From positions 124,001 through 188,000 of the forward strand of contig NZ_QJKM01000007.1 of the NCBI RefSeq assembly GCF_003425685.1: a DNA stretch of 64,000 bases, given 5' to 3'. The stretch's first letter is position 1. Each line of letters opens with the position of its first letter. The notes under the pieces are model-generated. The model made no database searches. It was not told where the DNA came from and saw only the letters and a program-made list of their open reading frames with translations. The translations under genes and the position numbers were made by a program. This DNA is from Rhizobium terrae. GTDB lineage: Bacteria > Pseudomonadota > Alphaproteobacteria > Rhizobiales > Rhizobiaceae. Below are positions 1 to 8,249 of the stretch, piece after piece.

Positions 1-904
1 CGGTCGCCACGAAGGGAAGCCTGCGGGCCTCCTTGACGTTGTCGGACGTGGCAAAGGCGAGTGCGCCCTTGGCCGCAAGATCGTCGGCGATCTCCACGGC
101 CGAGGCCTCGCCGGCGTCGCGCGCCGCGAAGGTCACCACCGGAAACCGCTTTTCGACCAGCGCGACCGGGCCGTGCAAGACTTCCGCGGCGGAGTAAGCC
201 TCGGCATGCATGTTGGAGGTTTCCTTGAATTTCAGCGCCGCTTCGCTGGCGATCGAAAGAGCCGGCCCGCGGCCGAGCATGTAGAGCGATTCCGCATCGC
301 CCAGTTCGTTGGCAAGCTCGCTCCAGTCGAGCTTGACCGCCTTTTCGAAATGCTCCGGCAGGCCGCGCACGGCCGCCTTCAGGCCGTCGTCATCGACCCA
401 TTCGGAAAGCAGGGCAAGGCCGGCGACGATCGAGTTGACGAAGGATTTCGTGGCCGCGACGGCGAGTTCCGGACCTGCGTTGATATCGATCGCATATGCG
501 GAGGCCGAGGCGATCGGTGAAGGCAGCGTATTGGTGAGCGCGATCGTCAGCGCGCCGGATTTGGTCGCGGCATCCGCCATGGCGACGATATCGGGGCTCT
601 TGCCGGATTGGGAAATCGCGATTGCGGCACCGCCGTCGAGCTTCAGCGTCGCACCATAGATCGAGGCGAGCGACGGACCGAGCGACGCGACCGGCCGGCC
701 GGCCGTCAGTTCCACAGCATATTTGATGAAGGTCGCCGCATGATCGGAGGAGCCGCGTGCAATGGTGATCAGGAACGCCGGGTCCTTCTCGCGCAGGGCG
801 CGGCCGGCGGCGGCGAGCTGCGCGGCGGAACCGTCGAGCAGCCGTGCCGCCGCTTCCGGTATCTCGTCGATCTCCTTGCGCATGTTCGTCATGTTGGTCA
901 GCAT
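1..904 (-). CDS. Double-SIS sugar isomerase/deaminase (GlmS/AgaS-like), partial
   Basis: The reading frame stays open to the window edge, so the C-terminus is missing. The first SIS domain spans about residues 35-165 and shows phosphosugar-binding stretches ARGSSDHAA (about 49-57) and SQSGKSPD (about 99-106); a second SIS domain begins near residue 195. There is no N-terminal glutaminase domain, so it resembles stand-alone GlmS-like isomerases or NagB-II/AgaS deaminases that convert glucosamine-6-P-type sugars to fructose-6-P. It starts 17 bp after the GntR gene in the same operon. Start chosen at the first ATG after the GntR stop; ATGs at codons 5 and 8 are alternatives. Family is secure; the exact substrate is inferred from context. 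Confidence 0.85.
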   Translation of the reverse strand, partial: MLTNMTNMRKEIDEIPEAAARLLDGSAAQLAAAGRALREKDPAFLITIARGSSDHAATFIKYAVELTAGRPVASLGPSLASIYGATLKLDGGAAIAISQSGKSPDIVAMADAATKSGALTIALTNTLPSPIASASAYAIDINAGPELAVAATKSFVNSIVAGLALLSEWVDDDGLKAAVRGLPEHFEKAVKLDWSELANELGDAESLYMLGRGPALSIASEAALKFKETSNMHAEAYSAAEVLHGPVALVEKRFPVVTFAARDAGEASAVEIADDLAAKGALAFATSDNVKEARRLPFVAT

Positions 905-921
905 TTCTTCATCCTCGAAGG

Positions 922-1686
922 TCAGTTTTCGCCGAGCGAGAGCTCGGCCACGAAATCATAGGCGTCGCCGCGATAGAGCGAGCGGGTCACTTCCACCACG
1001 CGGCCGGATGCCAGGTAGGAGACGCGCTCGATCGAAAGCCCGGCAGAACCGACCGGCACGGCCAAGAGGCCGGCATCCGGGCTCTTCATATTGCAGGCGG
1101 ATATCCGCTGTATGGCGCGCACCGGCCGGGCATTCTTTTTTTCGAGTTCCGCATAAAGGGAGCCGGTGACGGCTGCCGGATCGGGCAGGAATTCGGCCGA
1201 AATGCTGGCATGCTCGATCGCCAGCGGCAGATCGTTGCCGAGACGCAGGCGCCCGAGCCGCGCCACGCGCGCGCCGGGCGCAAGTCCCAGCATCATCATC
1301 TCCTCCGGCGAGGGATGGAACAGCCCGCGCTCCAGCCATTCCGATCGCGTCACCAGCCCGCGTCGGGCCATGTCCTCGGTAAACGAGGTAAGCTTCGTCA
1401 GCGGCTGCTCGACCCGCGACATCGGTTTCACGACGAATGTGCCGGAGCCGTGCTTGCGGGTCAGCAGCCCGTCCCGGACGAGGTCGTCCACCGCCTTGCG
1501 GACGGTCACGCGACTGACATTGGCATAGTCGGCGAGATCGCGTTCGGCCGGCAGGGCATCGCCATGCTCCAGCTTGCCGGACCGGATCGCGTCTTCGAGG
1601 CTCTGGCGCAACTTGACATAAAGCGGTCCGCTGCCGGCGGATTGCAGGCCCTCGAGCGGCAGGATGGCGGCAAGCGTCTGGTTCAT
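922..1686 (-). CDS. GntR-family (HutC/UTRA subfamily) transcriptional regulator
   Basis: This 254-residue protein has the GntR winged helix at about 20-90, including the pattern LPAERDLADYANVSRVTVRK, followed by a UTRA ligand-binding domain at about 105-245. UTRA regulators usually bind a phosphorylated sugar or amino acid made by the pathway they control. It overlaps the kinase gene upstream by 4 bp (ATGA) and precedes the SIS gene, so it belongs to the amino-sugar operon and probably controls both that operon and the divergent murQ operon through the repeated motif in the 2571-2778 gap. Ligand and mode of action are inferred. Confidence 0.9.
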   Translation of the reverse strand: MNQTLAAILPLEGLQSAGSGPLYVKLRQSLEDAIRSGKLEHGDALPAERDLADYANVSRVTVRKAVDDLVRDGLLTRKHGSGTFVVKPMSRVEQPLTKLTSFTEDMARRGLVTRSEWLERGLFHPSPEEMMMLGLAPGARVARLGRLRLGNDLPLAIEHASISAEFLPDPAAVTGSLYAELEKKNARPVRAIQRISACNMKSPDAGLLAVPVGSAGLSIERVSYLASGRVVEVTRSLYRGDAYDFVAELSLGEN

Positions 1687-2570
1687 GCGCCGATTTTCAC
1701 CTCTCCGCCATGGGCTTTGACGGCCAGCGCGACGGCGCCGGTCAGTGCATCCGCCAGCGGCTCGGAAAGTCGTGCGCGATGCCGCTCGGCGAGATAACCC
1801 GGGTAAAGCGGCGCCAGTCCCCCGAGCAGACAGAGCCTGCCTTTGCCCTTGGTGATGCCGTTGACCGCGTCGAGCGCCTCGTCGATCCCGGCCGCTCCGA
1901 TCCTGAGGATGCGGATCGCCGCTTCGTCGCCCTGTTGTGCGAACTCGAACACTTTTGGAGTATGCCGCCCGAAATCCCCGGGTTTGGCAAGCCGCGCGAA
2001 ATCGACGATCGCCTCCGGATTGCCGCCGAATTCAGCGAGGATCGCCCTTGAAAGCCCGGTCATCGGATGGATGTTGTCGTAGGCGAGCAGGCTTTCCTGC
2101 AGCGCCAGATGTCCGAGCCGCGCGCCCGAGCCCAGATCGCTGACCTGGAAACCCCAGCCGGCGACCGAATGAAGCTCGCCTTCGTGCCGGGCGATATAGA
2201 CCGTGCCGGTGCCGACGATGCCGATCGCGCCGTCCTCGTCGCCGATCGCGCCCTGCAGCGCGATCACGCCGTCGGAGACGATGTCCGACTGCCTGAACGG
2301 CAGCCGCGCCTTCACGTAGCTCACCGCGTCGCCGACATTGTTTCCGGCAAGCCCCAGGACGGCGGCGGCGGCGGTAAGGTCGGGCTCGATTCCCGCTTCC
2401 TCGAAGGCGAGGCGGGCAGCCTCCGCAATATGTCTCAGCGCGTTGTCGGGATCGGTGAGGATATTCGAGGCGCCGCTCCTGCCGCGGCCGAGTATGGTGC
2501 CGTTTCCGTCAGCCAATGCCGCCCGGCAGCTCGTTCCGCCGCCGTCTATTCCAATAAAATAACCCGTCAT
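1683..2570 (-). CDS. BadF/BadG-type amino-sugar kinase (GlcNAc/MurNAc kinase candidate)
   Basis: This 295-residue ASKHA-fold protein opens with the phosphate-binding loop GIDGGGTSCRAALAD (about 7-21) and has GIVGTGTVYIA and GGLAPLYP further on, typical of the BadF/BadG/BcrA/BcrD ATPase family that includes N-acetylglucosamine kinases and the clostridial MurNAc/GlcNAc kinase MurK. The start was put at 2570 because GGAGG at 2576-2580 is correctly spaced; a longer frame begins at 2615 without such a site. It is first in a leftward operon with gntR and the SIS gene. A MurNAc 6-kinase role would supply the substrate of the divergent MurQ; that is inference from the locus. Confidence 0.85.
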   Translation of the reverse strand: MTGYFIGIDGGGTSCRAALADGNGTILGRGRSGASNILTDPDNALRHIAEAARLAFEEAGIEPDLTAAAAVLGLAGNNVGDAVSYVKARLPFRQSDIVSDGVIALQGAIGDEDGAIGIVGTGTVYIARHEGELHSVAGWGFQVSDLGSGARLGHLALQESLLAYDNIHPMTGLSRAILAEFGGNPEAIVDFARLAKPGDFGRHTPKVFEFAQQGDEAAIRILRIGAAGIDEALDAVNGITKGKGRLCLLGGLAPLYPGYLAERHRARLSEPLADALTGAVALAVKAHGGEVKIGA

Positions 2571-2590
2571 CGAGACCTCCAGAACCGATA

Positions 2591-2609
2591 ATACCAAAAA
2601 GGTACCAAT
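2591..2609 (-). promoter_or_regulatory. Candidate operator, copy 1 (tandem TTGGTA half-sites)
   Basis: Read on the minus strand the site is ATTGGTACCTTTTTGGTAT. Two TTGGTA half-sites start exactly 11 bp apart, one helical turn. It ends 20 bases before the kinase start codon and matches 16 of 19 positions of the copy before murQ. The adjacent GntR/UTRA protein is the likely binder, but this is inference. Confidence 0.5.
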
Positions 2610-2733
2610 AACCAAGCTGGATTTCGAAAATTTAAGACGGTGGACTTTATATCATTGAATAATATAGATTTATTTCCGTTAAATTTGCGAAAATTATCGA
2701 TCCGTTCATAAAAGTTAATTTTCCTTCTGGACA

Positions 2734-2752
2734 ATTGGTATTTTTTTGGCAT
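2734..2752 (+). promoter_or_regulatory. Candidate operator, copy 2 (tandem TTGGTA half-sites)
   Basis: The plus-strand site is ATTGGTATTTTTTTGGCAT, with TTGGTA and TTGGCA starting 11 bp apart. It ends 26 bases before the murQ start and is oriented toward murQ, just as copy 1 is oriented toward the kinase gene. The AT-rich stretch between the copies probably holds both divergent promoters. Confidence 0.5.
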
Positions 2753-2778
2753 CATTTTTGGATAAGGGAGAACAGCGG

Positions 2779-3693
2779 ATGAGCAGCAGTGCCACCGAAG
2801 CGCGACATGGGAAGGCGAAAGGGCTGGATCGGCTCGCGCCCGTGGAGATCCTTGCTCTTCTCGCGTCAGGGCAGCAGGATGCGGCAAAGGCTGTCGACCA
2901 CGCCGTGCCGGCCATTGCCAGGGCCGCCGATCTCGTCGCGGCGACGCTCAGGTCCGGCGGCCGGCTGGTCTATGCCGGCGCTGGCAGCGCGGGTCTCGTC
3001 GCCGCAGCCGATGCGATGGAATTGCCGGGCACCTACGGCATCGCGCCCGAACGGATAGCCATTCTGTTCGCGGGTTCCCTTTCGAAGGTTGCCGATCTGC
3101 CCGGCGGCCCGGAAGACGATGCGTCGCTCGGCAAACGGGACGCCGGCATCGTCGATGCGGCCGATTGCGTCATCTGTGTCTCCGCCAGCGGCTCGACGCC
3201 TTATACCGTGGCGATCGCGGAGGTGGCGAAACGGCGCGGTGCAAGGCTCGTGGCGATCGCCAACAATGCCGGCGCGAAATTGTTCGAGGGCGCCGATGCG
3301 GCGATCCTCCTCGAAACCCCGCCGGAAGTCGTTGCCGGTTCCACCCGCATGGGTGCCGCGACGGCCCAGAAGATTGCCTTCAACATGCTTTCGACGCTCG
3401 CGGCGATCAAACTCGGCCATGTCCATGACGGCCATATGGTCGACCTGCGCGCCGACAACGAAAAGCTGCGCGCCCGCGCCGCCCGCATGGTGGCCGAGAT
3501 CGCCGGCATCGGTTTCGACGAGGCGCGCGCCTGGTTCGGCACCGCGGACGGTTCGGTAAAGGTCGCCGTCCTGCTTGCGGCGGGTGCGGCCGACGCGGAT
3601 GCGGCGCGCGCCCTGCTGGCGCGCTCCGGCGATGTCCTGCGCGGCGCAATCGGCGAGCTGCAGGCAGCCAAGAGTTCCATGAAGCGCGCCTGA
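2779..3693 (+). CDS. murQ: N-acetylmuramic acid 6-phosphate etherase
   Basis: MurQ removes the D-lactyl ether from MurNAc-6-P to give GlcNAc-6-P and lactate in the cytoplasm. The 304-residue protein matches the family length (about 300). Its SIS core shows YAGAGSAGLVAAADAMELPG, where Glu81 aligns with the catalytic Glu of the family DASE motif, then SASGSTPYTV and the strongly conserved EVVAGSTRMGAATAQK and MVDLRADNEKLRARA. The start at 2779 follows AAGGGAGA; an in-frame upstream codon at 2746 lacks a ribosome site and lies in the operator region. It heads an operon with an ABC transporter, 26 bp before the binding-protein gene. A GckR-like regulatory protein is the main alternative in this fold, but motif order favours the etherase. 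Confidence 0.9.
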   Translation: MSSSATEARHGKAKGLDRLAPVEILALLASGQQDAAKAVDHAVPAIARAADLVAATLRSGGRLVYAGAGSAGLVAAADAMELPGTYGIAPERIAILFAGSLSKVADLPGGPEDDASLGKRDAGIVDAADCVICVSASGSTPYTVAIAEVAKRRGARLVAIANNAGAKLFEGADAAILLETPPEVVAGSTRMGAATAQKIAFNMLSTLAAIKLGHVHDGHMVDLRADNEKLRARAARMVAEIAGIGFDEARAWFGTADGSVKVAVLLAAGAADADAARALLARSGDVLRGAIGELQAAKSSMKRA

Positions 3694-3719
3694 AGGCGCA
3701 GAAGAAGAGGGAGAACGTC

Positions 3720-4988
3720 ATGACCCGCATATTGAAAGGCATGCTTTTCGCCACGACGGTGCTTGCGCCGGCGGGCCTTGTCGCCACGGAAGCGGCCGCG
3801 CAGACCGCCAATCTGACGATCGAGAGCTGGCGCAACGACGACCTGCCGATCTGGCAGCAGAAGATCATTCCGGCCTTCGAAGCCAAGAACCCCGGCATCA
3901 AGGTGACCTTCGCGCCGATGGCCCCGACCGAATACAACTCGGCCGTCAACGCCAAGCTCGAAGCTGGCACCGCGGGCGATCTCATCACCTGCCGTCCGTT
4001 CGACCTGTCGCTCGCCATGTTCCAGAAAGGCCAGCTTGCCGCGCTGACCGACCTCTCCGGCATGTCGAACTTCTCCGACACGGCGAAGTCCGCCTGGACC
4101 ACCGACGACGGCAAGACGACGTTCTGCGTGCCGATGGCGTCGGTCATCCATGGCTTCATCTACAACAAGAAGGCTTTCCAGGAAGCCGGCGTGCAGGTGC
4201 CGAAGACCGAGGACGAGTTCTTCGCGGTGCTGGAAAAGTTCAAGAAGGGCGGCACCTATATCCCGATGGCCATGGGCACCAAAGACCAGTGGGAAGCCGC
4301 GACCATGGGCTATTACAATATCGGCCCGAACTACTGGAAGGGCGAGGAAGGCCGCAAGGCGCTGATCGCCGGCTCCCAGAAGTTGACCGATGCTGCCTGG
4401 GTCGAGCCCTACAAGACGCTCGCCAAGTGGAAGCCCTATCTCGGCGACGGCTTCGAAGCCCAGACCTATCCGGACAGCCAGAACCTGTTCACGCTCGGCC
4501 GTGCGGCGATCTATCCGGCCGGTTCGTGGGAAATCGCACCGTTCAAGGCGCAGGCGGATTTCGAAATGGGCGCCTTCCCGCCGCCGGTGAAGAAGGCAGG
4601 CGACACGTGCTATATTTCCGACCATAACGACATCGGCCTCGGCATGAACGCCAAGGGCAAGAATCCGGAAGCCGCCAAGAAATTTCTCGCCTGGGTCGCT
4701 TCGCCGGAATTCGCAGAGCTTTATGCCAATGCCCTGCCGGGCTTCTTCAGCCTCAACTCGACGGCCGTGAAGATGAATGATGCGCTTGCCCAGGAATTCG
4801 TCTCCTGGCGCCAGAACTGCAAACCGACCATCCGCCCGAGTGCTGCGATCGTCGGCCGTGGCAAGCCGAACCTCGACCTCGAAATGTGGCGCGTCTCGGC
4901 CAATGTCATCAACGGCACGCAAACCCCGGAACAGGCCGCTGCCGAGACCCAGAAGGGTCTCGACAGCTGGTACAAGCCCGCGAAGTAA
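3720..4988 (+). CDS. Sugar ABC transporter, periplasmic binding protein (family 1)
   Basis: The 422-residue protein begins with a Sec signal peptide (basic MTRILKG, hydrophobic 9-22, likely cleavage after AAAQ near 28) and continues as a MalE-like extracellular solute-binding protein, with NPGIKVTFAPMAPTEYNSAVNAKLEAG near the start of the mature domain. It sits between murQ and two permease genes, so it should deliver the locus substrate, plausibly MurNAc, GlcNAc or a cell-wall disaccharide, to the permeases. A structured repeat separates it from the permease genes, which may let it be made in excess. Ligand is not deducible from sequence. Confidence 0.92.
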   Translation: MTRILKGMLFATTVLAPAGLVATEAAAQTANLTIESWRNDDLPIWQQKIIPAFEAKNPGIKVTFAPMAPTEYNSAVNAKLEAGTAGDLITCRPFDLSLAMFQKGQLAALTDLSGMSNFSDTAKSAWTTDDGKTTFCVPMASVIHGFIYNKKAFQEAGVQVPKTEDEFFAVLEKFKKGGTYIPMAMGTKDQWEAATMGYYNIGPNYWKGEEGRKALIAGSQKLTDAAWVEPYKTLAKWKPYLGDGFEAQTYPDSQNLFTLGRAAIYPAGSWEIAPFKAQADFEMGAFPPPVKKAGDTCYISDHNDIGLGMNAKGKNPEAAKKFLAWVASPEFAELYANALPGFFSLNSTAVKMNDALAQEFVSWRQNCKPTIRPSAAIVGRGKPNLDLEMWRVSANVINGTQTPEQAAAETQKGLDSWYKPAK

Positions 4989-5007
4989 GCGTCCGTCGTC
5001 CAGGACT

Positions 5008-5142
5008 GCCCCTCACCCTAACCCTCTCCCCGTAAACGGGCGAGGGGACGTGGGCCACGCAGCCCTGGAGAGGGACGGAGACGGCGCGGCATATCCCTTC
5101 TCCCCGCGCGCGGGGAGAAGGTGGCGGCAGCCGGATGAGGGG
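5008..5142. repeat. RIME-like intergenic palindromic element, copy 1
   Basis: The 135-bp element has outer arms GCCCCTCACCC and GGATGAGGGGC and inner hairpins built on CTCTCCCCG...CGGGCGAGGGG and CCTTCTCCCCG...CGGGGAGAAGG. It resembles the mosaic palindromic repeats common between genes in Rhizobium relatives. It lies inside an operon between the binding-protein and permease genes; a related copy is at 7021-7146. Confidence 0.75.
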
Positions 5143-5190
5143 CAATTGCCGCAGAGTCATTTGAAGAGCAAACAACCGGAACCCAAACCT

Positions 5191-6141
5191 ATGAGCGATA
5201 CCGAAATTGCCGATATCGAACCGGTTCCGGTGAAACGTCCGACCCGCTGGCATATCGCCGTTTTCCTGGCACCGGCCTTCCTGGTCTATACGGCGGTGAT
5301 GATCCTGCCCCTGATCGAGACGCTCCGCCTCTCGCTCTTCAATATGATCGAGGGCCGGCTTGCCTTTGTCGGCTTCGACAATTTCGCCAGGCTGTTTTCC
5401 GATCCACGACTCTCCACCGACTTCTGGAATGCATTGAAGAACAACGTCATCTTCTTCATCATCCACATGCTGGTGCAGAACCCGGTCGGCATTGCCATCG
5501 CCGCCATGCTCTCGGTGCCGAACCTGCGTTTTGCCGCCTTCTATCGCTCGGCAATCTTCGTGCCGACGCTTCTGTCCTTCGTCATCGTCGGTTTCATCTG
5601 GAAGCTTATCCTGTCGCCGATCTGGGGCATCGCGCCCAACATGATGGATTGGGTCGGGCTGAAATGGGCCTTCGCCCCCTGGCTCGGCAAGCCGGAAACG
5701 GCGCTCGTCACCGTCTCGCTGATCTCCGTCTGGCAATATGTCGGCATCCCGATGATGCTGATCTATGCGGCGTTGCTCAACATTCCCGAAGAGGTGCTGG
5801 AAGCGGCCGAATGCGACGGTATCACCGGCTGGAGCCAGTTCTGGAAGATCAAGCTGCCGCTCATCCTGCCTTCGATCGGCATCGTTTCGGTGCTGACCTT
5901 CGTCGGCAATTTCAACGCCTTCGACCTGATCTATACGGTGCAGGGGGCGCTTGCCGGCCCGAACGGCGCAACGGATATCCTCGGCACGTTGCTATACCGC
6001 ACCTTCTTCGGTTTCCAGAACCAGATGGGCGACCGCTCCATGGGCGCCACGATCGCTGCCGTGATGTTCCTGATCATCCTCGCCGGCGTCTCGCTGTATC
6101 TCTTCGTCATCCAGCGGCGCATGCGTCGATACCAGTTCTGA
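5191..6141 (+). CDS. Sugar ABC transporter permease (MalF/UgpA type)
   Basis: The 316-residue protein has six predicted membrane helices, the first at about 27-49 (IAVFLAPAFLVYTAVMILPL), and the binding-protein-dependent permease loop EAAECDGITGWSQFWKIKLP (EAA motif) near 215-235 that contacts the ATPase. The start at 5191 gives the usual short cytoplasmic N-terminus; the same frame is open further upstream but only across repeat DNA. The ribosome site is weak. The next permease gene follows after 11 bp, so the two form the membrane heterodimer. Confidence 0.92.
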   Translation: MSDTEIADIEPVPVKRPTRWHIAVFLAPAFLVYTAVMILPLIETLRLSLFNMIEGRLAFVGFDNFARLFSDPRLSTDFWNALKNNVIFFIIHMLVQNPVGIAIAAMLSVPNLRFAAFYRSAIFVPTLLSFVIVGFIWKLILSPIWGIAPNMMDWVGLKWAFAPWLGKPETALVTVSLISVWQYVGIPMMLIYAALLNIPEEVLEAAECDGITGWSQFWKIKLPLILPSIGIVSVLTFVGNFNAFDLIYTVQGALAGPNGATDILGTLLYRTFFGFQNQMGDRSMGATIAAVMFLIILAGVSLYLFVIQRRMRRYQF

Positions 6142-6152
6142 AGGAGCGAATC

Positions 6153-6992
6153 ATGTCGAAAGCCCGCTCCGCACCCTTGCGTGCCGCGCTCATCCATCTG
6201 GCGTTGATCGCCTACACGCTGGTGGCGCTCTTCCCGGTCTTCCTGACGCTGGTGAACTCGCTGAAGAACCGCAACGCGATCTTTCGCGAACCGATGTCCT
6301 TCCCGACGCCCTCCACCTTCAGCCTGATCGGTTACGAGACTGTGCTGAACCAAGGGGATTTTCTCGGTTATTTCCAGAACAGCCTGATCGTCACCGTCGT
6401 CTCGATCGCGCTCGTCCTGCTCACCGGCGCCATGGCCGCCTTCGCGCTCTCCGAATACCGCTTCCGCGGCAACACGCTGATGGGGCTTTATCTCGCGCTC
6501 GGCATCATGATTCCGATCCGATTGGGCACGGTGGCGATCCTGCAGGGCATGGTGGCCGCCGGTCTCGTCAACACGCTGACTTCGCTGATATTGGTTTATA
6601 CGGCGCAAGGCCTGCCGCTGGCGATCTTCATCCTGTCGGAATTCATGCGCACGGTTTCCGACGACCTGAAGAATGCCGGCCGCATCGACGGGCTGTCGGA
6701 ATATGCGATCTTCTTCCGCCTCGTTCTTCCTCTCGTCAGGCCCGCCATGGCGACGGTCGCGGTCTTCACCATGATCCCGATCTGGAACGACCTCTGGTTC
6801 CCGCTGATTCTCGCTCCCGGCGAGGCCACCAAGACGGTGACGCTGGGCGCCCAGATGTTCATCGGCCAGTACGTCACCAACTGGAACGCCGTGCTGGCGG
6901 CGCTCTCGCTCGCCATCCTGCCGGTGATGGTTCTGTATGTGATTTTCTCGCGGCAGCTCATTCGCGGGATTACGTCGGGGGCGGTGAAGTGA
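6153..6992 (+). CDS. Sugar ABC transporter permease (MalG/UgpE type)
   Basis: The 279-residue protein has six hydrophobic segments and the EAA loop, here KNAGRIDGLSEYAIFFRLVLP (about 170-190), characteristic of the MalG branch. A strong AAGGAG at 6141-6146 fixes the start at 6153. It partners the preceding permease and is energised by the UgpC-like ATPase encoded about 1.3 kb downstream. A second RIME-like element follows the gene. Confidence 0.92.
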   Translation: MSKARSAPLRAALIHLALIAYTLVALFPVFLTLVNSLKNRNAIFREPMSFPTPSTFSLIGYETVLNQGDFLGYFQNSLIVTVVSIALVLLTGAMAAFALSEYRFRGNTLMGLYLALGIMIPIRLGTVAILQGMVAAGLVNTLTSLILVYTAQGLPLAIFILSEFMRTVSDDLKNAGRIDGLSEYAIFFRLVLPLVRPAMATVAVFTMIPIWNDLWFPLILAPGEATKTVTLGAQMFIGQYVTNWNAVLAALSLAILPVMVLYVIFSRQLIRGITSGAVK

Positions 6993-7020
6993 TGGGTGCA
7001 ATGTTCGTCGTGCAACGCCA

Positions 7021-7146
7021 CCCCCTCATCCGCCCTTCCGGCACCTTCTCCCCGAGGGGAGAAGGGAATATGCCGCAGCGTCGCCGTTCCCCCTTTACCC
7101 AGCGGGGAGAGGGTGGCCGAACGAAGTGGAGGCCGGGTGAGGGGGC
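7021..7146. repeat. RIME-like intergenic palindromic element, copy 2
   Basis: The element begins CCCCCTCATCCG and ends CCGGGTGAGGGGG, with an internal perfect hairpin CACCTTCTCCCC-GAG-GGGAGAAGG at about 7042-7065 and a second imperfect one around AGCGGGGAGAGGG. It lies between the permease and oxidoreductase genes of one operon and shares its end sequences with copy 1. Confidence 0.75.
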
Positions 7147-7176
7147 CACGCGGTACGTCATTCAAGGAATAAACAC

Positions 7177-8238
7177 ATGACCGCCGCAAATCCCATCCGC
7201 GTCCTCGTCGCCGGCCTCGGCAATATGGGCAGGAGCCACGCTCTCGCCTATCATAACGAATCGGGCTTCGAGATCGTCGGCCTCGTCAATCGCTCCAGAC
7301 GCGACCTACCACCCGAATTGGACGCCTATCCGCTCTTCACCGATTTCGAAGACGCATTGAGGCAGACCAGGCCGGACCTCTGCTCGATCAATACCTATTC
7401 CGATACGCATGCCGACTATTCGGTCATGGCCTTCGAAGCCGGCTGCGACGTCTTCGTGGAAAAACCGTTGGCGACCACCGTCGCCGATGCCGAACGTGTC
7501 GTCGCGGCGGCGAAGAAGCACGGCCGCAAGCTGGTGATCGGTTACATCCTCCGCCATCACCCCTCCTGGATGCGGCTGATCCAGGAAGCGCGGAAAATGG
7601 GTCCGCCTTACGTCTTCCGCATGAACCTTAACCAGCAGTCCTCCGGGCCCAAGTGGGACGTCCACAAGGCATTGATGCAGACGACCTCGCCGATTGTCGA
7701 TTGCGGCGTGCATTATGTCGATGTCTGGTGCCAGATCACCGATGCCAGGGCCGTCGAAGTGCGCGGCATGGGCCTAAGGATGACGGACGAGGTGGCGCCG
7801 GACATGTACAATTACGGCCACATGCAGGTCCTGTTCGAGGATGGCTCGGTCGGCTGGTACGAGGCGGGCTGGGGGCCGATGATGTCGGAAATGGCCTTTT
7901 TCGTGAAGGATGTCATGTCGCCCAGAGGCTCCGTGTCGATCCTCGTGGACGCCAAGGCGAAGTCCGACGATCTCGACACGCATACCAAGACCTCGGTGAT
8001 CCGCGTCCATTCGGCCGAAACCGGCGCTGACGGCCAGTTTGTCCGGCGCGACGAGGATCTCGCCATGACCGGTGAGCCGGATCATCAGAAACTCTGCGAT
8101 CTCGAACAGGCCTATGTCCTGAAGGCTATCCGCGAAAACATCGATCTCACCCGGCACATGAATGACGCCGTCCAGTCGCTGCGCATCTGCCTCGCGGCGG
8201 ACGAAAGCGTGCGCAGCGGCATGCCCGTAAGACTCTAG
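7177..8238 (+). CDS. Gfo/Idh/MocA-family NAD(P)-dependent oxidoreductase
   Basis: The 353-residue protein has the N-terminal Rossmann fold with [16 protein letters not shown] (about 9-24) and the family EKP motif in [10 protein letters not shown] (EKP at 95-97, Lys catalytic), then the C-terminal substrate domain. A His-containing segment, [11 protein letters not shown] near 170-180, fits the second catalytic region. Family members oxidise sugar hydroxyls; several act on anhydro- or amino-sugars. It sits between the permease and ATPase genes of the same transport operon, so it should act on the imported sugar or a derivative. Substrate unknown. Confidence 0.88.
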   Translation: MTAANPIRVLVAGLGNMGRSHALAYHNESGFEIVGLVNRSRRDLPPELDAYPLFTDFEDALRQTRPDLCSINTYSDTHADYSVMAFEAGCDVFVEKPLATTVADAERVVAAAKKHGRKLVIGYILRHHPSWMRLIQEARKMGPPYVFRMNLNQQSSGPKWDVHKALMQTTSPIVDCGVHYVDVWCQITDARAVEVRGMGLRMTDEVAPDMYNYGHMQVLFEDGSVGWYEAGWGPMMSEMAFFVKDVMSPRGSVSILVDAKAKSDDLDTHTKTSVIRVHSAETGADGQFVRRDEDLAMTGEPDHQKLCDLEQAYVLKAIRENIDLTRHMNDAVQSLRICLAADESVRSGMPVRL

Positions 8239-8249
8239 AGGATACGCCC

